From positions 317,050 to 381,049 of the forward strand of contig VFFE01007101.1 in NCBI GenBank assembly GCA_008921705.1: a DNA stretch of 64,000 bases, in the 5' to 3' direction. Both the position numbers and the translations under genes were made by a program. Each line of letters starts with the position of its first letter. Position 1 is the first letter of the stretch. This document shows positions 61,501 through 64,000 of the stretch, piece by piece. This DNA is from Burhinus oedicnemus. Lineage: Eukaryota > Chordata > Aves > Charadriiformes > Burhinidae. The notes below the pieces were generated by a model. That model was not told where the DNA came from. It ran no database searches and worked only from the letters and a program-made list of their open reading frames with translations.

Positions 61501-64000
61501 TACAGAACAAAACATCGACCTGAACATTTTGCTTAGGCAAGAAGACCGAAGGCAGTGGGAAACCTGCTTTAAAACTCTGACTCAGACGTTCTTCCAGGTA
61601 CGCAAGGGACTGGTCATTGTGTTTCCAGGTATCGCATATACAAACAATACCACTTTGCTAGGGATCAAGTGCAGAGCCCACAGGGGCTCTGGTGAATACC
61701 CAGACATATCCAATGAGCTGGGACATTCCCACATGTAATAAACAGGTTTATCACCTTTTTTTTAATATGCTTTTTATATGCTGATTCAAATCCCCTTTAT
61801 AAAAAAATTGGCTCTATGCCTTGGAGGGGAAGAAAATTCCCTGTTGATTTCTTCGTGGGCAATTATTTTCTTGTCCCAGCTTCGTTCTTCAACAGGAAGT
61901 TTTTACTGTCTCTTCCCTTTCCTCAGAGCAGCCATTGTCTTCCCTCTTGACAGCTCCTAACAACCCTTCAAATTTCACAGGCCTTGGAACACAGACTTAC
62001 TTCTGTCAAGCAGCAGAGGATGAGAGATCCTCAGGGCTCCAACCTGCTCCTGCAAATAGCTTATGGCCAGATGACTCCTTTTAAAGACCAGCCAAACCTT
62101 GGTCTTATTGGCCTGTCCGACATGTGGAGATTTGAACAGAAAATATCCATCCAGACCCTGACGCATCTCCTTCAGCAAGAACACAGAGAAGGCAAAGGAA
62201 ACCGCTACCCTGTTCTTCTGGAGCTCATGTCTAAGGTTTGCTGTAGAAACATTCCTCCTCCTTCAAAGCAGAGACAGGCACCATGTGGAATCACCATTGT
62301 TGGTGTCAGCAGGGCACTAAGTTGACTCATTTCACTGTGTTTCCCAGTACCCAGAATACCACACAATGCCAGACACAATCCTGGTTCCTCAGATAAGTGC
62401 ATGAATAACAAAGTCATGCTGCATTTTCCCTTCCAGCTCCAAAACATCCAGTACGTCCAACACCTTCCTGACATTTTCAGTCTGCAGAAAGCCCTGATCC
62501 ACTTCTTCCAGAACAGCCATGGAGGGGAAATATACTCAGTACAACAGTTCCTAGACCAACATGAACTTTCAGGTATGACATGGACCTATTCCAATCCCAG
62601 TAAACTGGCCTCTACTACTCCTCAACACCCACATGCTCTGCTCTGATGTTGTAGCAGGACCTGTGATTTGTGTTGCAAGCTGTTGAGGGAGCAGCAAACA
62701 CTACTCCCTGAGGGAAGATGAGCCAGGAGCTAAGGGTGACCATGGGAAAGACCAGGCAGCAACCAGGGTGCAGTCCCACAGTATCGGGGCAAGATCAGGA
62801 TAGTGATAGAGCCAGGTTCTGTCAACAGCTCAATGATCATAACACAAGGCAGTGTAGTAAGTCCAGGAGGAGGTTAAGAAGTTTGGTCAGTATGTTGCAA
62901 GAGCAGGAGACAGGGCTGCTTACAACTCAGGCACTGCCCTGAGCTTACCTGGGTCTCCCTGGTGAGGTAGAGTCCAAAGGTCAGGGCTATTAAGGCCTAT
63001 TAGTGCCCTCAGGGCCTTCACACAAGCTCACAGTGGTGACTCTCAGTCATCTCCATCTTCATGGCCATCTTTGAGGTTTGGGGGAGAGGGTAGAGATCTC
63101 TGAGACACTGAAATAATCTCTAGAACATTGGAATGGCTATTGGGCAAATTGCCTCCCACCCTCAGAGTCAGTATAGCCATCAGGACTTGAGAAACTTGTA
63201 GAGATTTTCCTGCTATTTCACCCATAAATGGGCAAATACACGAGACAGGTTTTTAAGACGGTAAGCAGGTGTATTAGCATGCTGCACATGAGCTGGGATT
63301 CGGTACCCCTTAATGCTAGATATGGTATAATATAGACTAGAAAAAAATCAACTGGTTAAGCTGGGAGCCACAGCTGTGAAAGGCAACCAAGGCCCAGCCT
63401 AACACAGTTTACCAAGCAGTTGCACACCATAAGGTATATCTTTCAAGGAGACAAAATAAGTCTTTTTCAGTTTCTTTCTCTTGGGACCATACACTGATGT
63501 TGCTGCTTTTCTCTCCTCTCTGTGCCTGAAGAAGACCAGCGTTCAGCTTTCTGCCAAGCTATAGGGACCATCCAGAAAGTCTGGAGCAATATCAGAACGA
63601 AACCACTGTGCTCAGGTATTTTGACTTCTCAGGTATTGTTACTTCCCTTTCCTAAGCCACTGGTGAAGGCTGGAACACATGCCAGTTGCTGAACTTCCTT
63701 TGTTTTGACCCTCTAGCTGAAAATAAATTAAAAACCCTTCCAAAAATACAAAACAAATATAAAAAAACCTCCAAAAAGATTTTATCAAAAGCTAGCCTGA
63801 GTCTCCCCCTTGGGAGAATTCTTCCTAACACCACATGAGGCAGAAGACAAACCCTCCATTTCGTCACAGATGTCAGAGTCCCCTGGGACCAGTTGCCAAA
63901 GGACATCAATGCCAACACTGCTGTCCTGAAACTCCTCCCAACTCCGCTTTCTATCAGTTACTTTGTGACGAGGCTCCTCATACAGCTCCAGAACAGTTGT
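11682..64000 (+). CDS. RNF213-like: RNF213-like giant AAA+ E3 ubiquitin ligase (whole gene model, 3' end outside window)
   Basis: Giant cytosolic AAA+ ATPase with RING and RZ ubiquitin-ligase modules. Coding exons: 11682-11787, 16493-16532, 17041-17217, 17845-18059, 18749-19041, 20693-20898, 21187-21320, 21787-21946, 22942-23140, 24056-24120, 24517-24712, 25089-25208, 25306-25404, 25625-25753, 25958-26162, 26957-27136, 28501-28629, 28699-28830, 29688-30265, 31274-31439, 31634-31851, 32433-32570, 33099-33278, 34119-35589, 36354-36547, 37273-37428, 38379-41948, 42929-43062, 43207-43302, 44558-44673, 46234-46362, 47083-47147, 47590-47740, 48989-49130, 49351-49524, 50198-50331, 50531-50688, 50963-51166, 52109-52299, 53182-53302, 53721-53821, 54382-54555, 55085-55260, 55339-55435, 55520-55634, 56282-56465, 57669-57874, 58464-58565, 58768-58983, 59785-59866, 60266-60300, 60399-60493, 60869-61019, 61174-61345, 61506-61597, 61981-62235, 62437-62572, 63532-63615, 63870-64000. 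All junctions keep phase with GT/AG sites except the weak 21320/21787 pair. About 4625 codons are visible; human RNF213 has about 5200. Recognition rests on remembered similarity to human RNF213 along the whole length. Paralogue versus orthologue is undecided. Confidence 0.93.
11788..16492 (+). other. Intron 2 of the RNF213-like gene (4.7 kb)
   Basis: The longest intron in the model. It holds a 30-bp tandem repeat (12331-12450), an 18-bp direct repeat (14271-14288 and 14299-14316) and a short (ATTCTGTG)2-like CR1 tail remnant near 14693-14708. A candidate exon at 14001-14143 was not used because its phases do not fit and its acceptor lacks a pyrimidine tract. Further N-terminal exons used in other transcripts could be hidden here. 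Confidence 0.5.
12331..12450. repeat. Four-copy 30-bp tandem repeat
   Basis: Four adjoining 30-bp units start at 12331, 12361, 12391 and 12421 and share the core CAATGGGGAGGAGCAGTGCT. Units 1 and 3 have A and units 2 and 4 have G at the seventh base, so the array grew by doubling a 60-bp pair. There are no spacers, so it is not a CRISPR array. Confidence 0.97.
17041..18059 (+). CDS. RNF213-like: RNF213-like exons 4-5: CBM20-like carbohydrate/phosphate-binding module
   Basis: Exon 4 (17041-17217) and exon 5 (17845-18059) encode about residues 49-179. The stretch beginning [12 protein letters not shown], then the cluster around [10 protein letters not shown] and the motif FYKYAILN, matches in order the beta-sandwich module of RNF213, where human has VTVFFHAIIS and IPYKYVIYNG. 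CBM20-family modules bind glycans, and in RNF213 the module projects from the N-terminal arm. The acceptors (CTTCCAACAG and ATTCTATTCTAG) are good. Divergence from human is high, so sugar-binding ability cannot be judged here. Confidence 0.8.
18749..27136 (+). CDS. RNF213-like: RNF213-like exons 6-17: helical N-terminal arm
   Basis: Twelve exons (residues about 180-841) code for an alpha-helical, Trp- and Leu-rich region that corresponds to the poorly conserved N-arm of RNF213. Examples are the tract near [12 protein letters not shown] in exon 9, matching human TWLGALPVLH, and [19 protein letters not shown] in exon 14. All junctions agree in phase except exon 8 to 9. There, the natural acceptor (21772) would need a phase-2 donor that exon 8 lacks beyond 21258. 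The in-phase solution uses donor 21320 with a second acceptor at 21786. Exon 14 could also begin at 25333, using an internal acceptor in the same phase. No catalytic motifs are seen. Confidence 0.8.
20024..20284 (+). mobile_element. LTR fragment in intron 6, related to the LTRs at the left edge
   Basis: The + strand here carries, in order, diverged versions of the U3 segments of the 1355-1951 LTR seen on the opposite strand: GGCTGGGATGGAGTTAAC, GTTGATAACA, GCTGAACAGTGCTTGTACAG, and CCAAAGAGATATTCCATACC. The 3' half of the LTR is absent. Confidence 0.65.
22322..22363. repeat. Two adjacent perfect palindromes in intron 9
   Basis: 22322-22345 is a perfect 24-bp palindrome (half-site GCAAAGGCACAT followed by its reverse complement). 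Six bases later, 22352-22363 is the perfect 12-bp palindrome GCAAATATTTGC. Together with the AAAAAGGCAAA link they could fold into paired hairpins. They lie about 40 bp before a CR1 3' end. Confidence 0.9.
22403..22693 (+). mobile_element. CR1 LINE 3' end fragment (intron 9)
   Basis: Sequence from CAGTGGTTCCCAGTGACAGG through the GGAGTTGGACTAGATGACCT block to the terminal GATTCCATGATTCTGTGATT repeats is the classic CR1 3' end in sense orientation. It is truncated at its 5' side, as is usual. Confidence 0.93.
27442..28315 (-). mobile_element. CR1 LINE fragment with partial reverse-transcriptase frame (intron 17)
   Basis: The + strand starts with AGAATCATAGAATGGTTTGG, the reverse complement of the CR1 tail, and continues antisense through the 3' UTR into the reverse-transcriptase C-terminal part. 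A minus-strand open frame at 27873-28304 (143 codons) carries the block [11 protein letters not shown] typical of CR1. It is 5'-truncated and not autonomous. Confidence 0.94.
28501..33278 (+). CDS. RNF213-like: RNF213-like exons 18-24: linker arm and start of the AAA core scaffold
   Basis: Seven in-phase exons encode residues about 842-1355. Exon 20 (29688-30265) carries a charged helical stretch ending in MLNNLTKY, matching human VLNTLLNF. Exon 22 (31634-31851) has [19 protein letters not shown], almost identical to human [19 protein letters not shown] and one of the most diagnostic stretches for assigning the family. Exon 23 contains [11 protein letters not shown] (human ESHGSVERSS). This region forms part of the N-terminal stalk and first degenerate AAA unit in RNF213. 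A CR1 insertion (27442-28315) occupies most of the intron before exon 18. Confidence 0.92.
29565..29592. repeat. CA/CCCCACA low-complexity tract (intron 19)
   Basis: A CA run passes into repeats of CCCCACA about 100 bp before exon 20. Confidence 0.85.
34119..35589 (+). CDS. RNF213-like: RNF213-like exon 25 (1471 bp): degenerate AAA unit and lead-in to the first Walker A
   Basis: A long open exon covers residues about 1356-1846. Recognisable blocks are [36 protein letters not shown] (human [20 protein letters not shown]) and [12 protein letters not shown] (human IQAYLAGHYRVP). The exon stops inside the P-loop: residues R-A-G-M and the first base of the next Gly are at its 3' end, and the rest of the loop opens exon 26. 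The donor is ATGG|GTAGG. There is no Walker A earlier in the exon, as expected for the degenerate AAA1 of RNF213. Confidence 0.94.
36354..37428 (+). CDS. RNF213-like: RNF213-like exons 26-27: AAA2 nucleotide-binding unit
   Basis: Exon 26 (36354-36547) completes the P-loop A-G-M-G-K-S at residues 1843-1848, with Lys1847 as the phosphate-binding lysine. The human counterpart reads RAGVGKS. At the Walker B position the protein has FHIDVS (human FHLDVT), with no acidic pair, as in the non-hydrolysing AAA2 of human RNF213. Exon 27 (37273-37428) continues with [15 protein letters not shown] and HLYLIEYL (human HLYIVEIL). I chose the donor at 37428 because it restores phase 0 and the expected length; an earlier weak GT would shorten the loop. 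The human numbering of the units is from memory. Confidence 0.9.
36951..37010 (-). mobile_element. Short CR1 3' end remnant (intron 26)
   Basis: CAGAATCATAGAATGGTTTA followed by AGGGACCTTAAAGATCATCT is the antisense CR1 terminus. Only about 60 bp remains. Confidence 0.85.
38379..41948 (+). CDS. RNF213-like: RNF213-like exon 28 (3570 bp, 1190 codons): catalytic AAA3 and AAA4 units
   Basis: This giant exon matches the single long exon of vertebrate RNF213 genes. It encodes residues 1963-3152. AAA3 has Walker A GETGCGKT (2265-2272, Lys2271, equivalent to human Lys2426) and Walker B LFFDEAN (Asp2332, Glu2333). AAA4 has Walker A GKPGSSKS (2606-2613, Lys2612, equivalent to human Lys2775) and Walker B LLDEIG (Asp2681, Glu2682), followed by [18 protein letters not shown]. 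The sensor-like blocks ACNPYK and [14 protein letters not shown] are present. These two units hydrolyse ATP in RNF213, and every visible key residue is retained. The phase-0 acceptor TCTTTTAG puts an ATG first in the exon, but it is internal. Confidence 0.97.
42929..47147 (+). CDS. RNF213-like: RNF213-like exons 29-33: distal AAA units and link to the E3 shell
   Basis: Five in-phase exons cover residues about 3153-3332. Exon 29 (42929-43062) contains [17 protein letters not shown] (human LWLQQFDTEYSFLKEVR). Exons 30-32 (43207-43302, 44558-44673, 46234-46362) code for the continuation including SIHLDEL (human SVHIDDL). Exon 33 (47083-47147, 65 bp) is short and acidic and replaces a longer acidic, repeat-rich loop in human. 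The intron between exons 31 and 32 carries a CR1 copy (about 44690-45912). No Walker motifs are seen here, as in the degenerate AAA5/AAA6 of RNF213. Confidence 0.88.
44690..45912 (+). mobile_element. CR1 LINE fragment lacking its 3' terminus (intron 31)
   Basis: Sense CR1 with a broken reverse transcriptase. Open pieces at 44729-45037 (including [14 protein letters not shown], the RT core) and 45181-45375 are in pieces separated by frame breaks. The copy ends near 45912 at GGTGGTCAAACACC, before the usual 3' UTR end and octamer tail. It is not functional. Confidence 0.92.
46455..46500. repeat. Perfect 23-bp tandem duplication (intron 32)
   Basis: The unit beginning AGATCAAGTGGTCTGTGG occurs at 46455-46477 and again, identical, at 46478-46500. 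Confidence 0.95.
47590..53821 (+). CDS. RNF213-like: RNF213-like exons 34-42: helical back-shell before the RING finger
   Basis: Nine exons, all in phase, cover residues about 3333-3791. They are helical with scattered matches: VPFSWKIKDYLEELW in human versus [15 protein letters not shown] in exon 37 (50198-50331), and the exon 35/36 join giving FRQALW where human has FRHTLW. That join supports splicing 49130 to 49351, although the intervening intron stays open for 158 bp. Exon 41 (53182-53302) has an unusual acceptor whose pyrimidine tract is mainly a GT repeat. In RNF213 this region forms the scaffold that positions the RING domain. Confidence 0.87.
53038..53160 (-). mobile_element. CR1-like antisense remnant (intron 40)
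   Basis: TCATAGAAATCGTGGTTGGAA, then AGAGACCTCAGAGGTCTGTA and CCAGCCTCCCACTTAAAATT, resembles an old CR1-type 3' end in reverse. It stops just before the GT repeat at the exon 41 acceptor. Confidence 0.55.
54382..54555 (+). CDS. RNF213-like: RNF213-like exon 43: C3HC4 RING finger
   Basis: This exon encodes a complete RING finger at about residues 3797-3832. Ligands in order are C-x2-C (3797, 3800), then C-x-H (3812, 3814), x2-C (3817), C (3820), and C-x2-C (3829, 3832). The core reads [11 protein letters not shown], next to human LPCDHVHCLRC. RING fingers recruit ubiquitin-charged E2 enzymes; in RNF213 the RING is known to be dispensable for some ubiquitylation that depends on the RZ finger instead. 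Both exon boundaries are strong, and the flanking phases (2 in, 2 out) match exons 42 and 44. Nothing suggests loss of function. Confidence 0.96.
55085..58983 (+). CDS. RNF213-like: RNF213-like exons 44-50: E3 shell between RING and RZ finger
   Basis: Seven in-phase exons (residues about 3849-4214) follow the RING. Exon 44 (55085-55260) has [14 protein letters not shown] (human RQMCNSFFVDLVSTI). Exon 46 (55520-55634) has [18 protein letters not shown] (human FHDVKDYIQEYLTLLKKK). Exon 48 (57669-57874) ends with [11 protein letters not shown], matching human WVFPKDVVKQQ. Human RNF213 then has about 50 residues with no intact counterpart here: exon 48 joins directly to exon 49 (58464-58565), both in phase 0, and a broken exon lies in between at 58098. 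Exon 50 (58768-58983) is helical and matches the region before the RZ finger. Confidence 0.86.
58098..58124 (+). pseudogene. Decayed RNF213 exon remnant between exons 48 and 49
   Basis: After a good acceptor (CTTTCTTCCAG) the + strand reads YGERYKLL and then TAG at 58122, in the phase 0 demanded by exon 48. Human RNF213 has YGDEYKAL at this position. No donor follows before the stop, and downstream frames show no further similarity. This looks like an ancestral exon that was lost. Because the flanking exons are both phase 0, skipping it keeps the gene open. Confidence 0.6.
59785..60493 (+). CDS. RNF213-like: RNF213-like exons 51-53: RZ-type zinc finger with altered ligands
   Basis: Exon 51 (59785-59866) contains [10 protein letters not shown] (human FLPTMPEDLL). 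Exon 52 (60266-60300, 35 bp) and exon 53 (60399-60493) encode the RZ finger, ending in [11 protein letters not shown] (human GGIDHKPRDGF). In human RNF213 the zinc ligands, as I recall, are Cys4505, His4509, Cys4525 and Cys4528, with Cys4516 the catalytic nucleophile for ubiquitylating lipopolysaccharide. Aligned without gaps up to Cys4263, this protein has Cys4243, Ser4247 in place of the histidine, Cys4254 at the nucleophile position and Cys4263. The last cysteine comes one residue early (4265), and an extra cysteine is present at 4245. The likely zinc set is two C-x-C pairs. Confidence 0.88.
60869..64000 (+). CDS. RNF213-like: RNF213-like exons 54-60: C-terminal domain, truncated by the window edge
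   Basis: Seven exons cover residues about 4285-4625 and the last (63870 onward) runs off the window while still open. Exon 54 contains GYILGSP (human GHVLGNP) and exon 55 (61174-61345) continues the human ALINIIKPP block as [10 protein letters not shown]. Exon 57 (61981-62235) has [11 protein letters not shown], equivalent to human RVPILWHFLQK. Exon 60 has [19 protein letters not shown], aligning with human LPKDYCSTDLDLDTEFEILLP. By comparison with human the missing C-terminal part should be very roughly 300 residues. This domain binds E2 enzymes in RNF213. Confidence 0.9.

Larger units (their letters stand above)
41949..63869 (+). other. Introns over 300 bp between exons 28 and 60: content
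   Basis: Introns 41949-42928, 43303-44557, 44674-46233 (CR1), 46363-47082 (23-bp duplication), 47148-47589, 47741-48988, 49525-50197, 51167-52108, 52300-53181 (CR1-like remnant), 53303-53720, 53822-54381, 54556-55084, 55635-56281, 56466-57668, 57875-58463 (decayed exon), 58984-59784, 59867-60265, 60494-60868, 61598-61980 and 62573-63531 show no further gene. Small open frames within them lack splice sites in usable phase. Confidence 0.5.

Overview
The window is vertebrate nuclear DNA and almost certainly avian. It carries CR1 LINE fragments on both strands, with the typical CR1 3' tail and reverse-transcriptase fragments, and bird-type endogenous retroviral LTRs. It also holds one very large multi-exon gene on the + strand with GT/AG introns that are mostly 100 to 1500 bp. 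No bacterial-style operons, CRISPR arrays, rRNA or tRNA genes were seen. One 20-base run of N (5722-5741) sits inside a pentanucleotide repeat.

Layout. 1-1951 is a much reduced endogenous retrovirus on the minus strand (LTR, about 1 kb interior, LTR). 2080-9500 is non-coding and holds a likely repeat remnant, the AAGGA microsatellite and a solo LTR (6647-7366). 9840-10300 is a degenerate GC-rich minisatellite. 10463-10520 is a compact promoter with an ISRE, a GAS element and a TATA box. From about 10540 to the right edge lies a single gene encoding an RNF213 (mysterin)-like giant AAA+ ATPase / E3 ubiquitin ligase.

I could build a model of 60 exons: one non-coding, and 59 coding exons in phase from an ATG at 11682 to the window end. 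It gives about 4625 codons. Only one junction (exon 8 to exon 9) needed an arbitrary choice. The order matches vertebrate RNF213: a CBM20-like module, a helical arm, an AAA unit with an intact Walker A split by an intron, a 3570-bp exon holding the two canonical AAA units, the RING finger, a helical shell and an RZ zinc finger. The last C-terminal exons continue beyond 64000; by comparison with human RNF213, very roughly 300 residues are missing.

The protein should act as a cytosolic ATP-driven ubiquitin ligase, in an interferon-linked antimicrobial and lipid-droplet setting by analogy with RNF213. The promoter architecture supports interferon control directly. Four features set this copy apart from human RNF213: a very short N-terminus (about 65 residues before the CBM), an RZ finger whose zinc ligands look rearranged into two C-x-C pairs with the usual histidine replaced by serine, a decayed in-phase exon at 58098, and an ambiguous exon 8/9 junction. 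The gene may be an RNF213 paralogue rather than the one-to-one orthologue; the window alone cannot decide.
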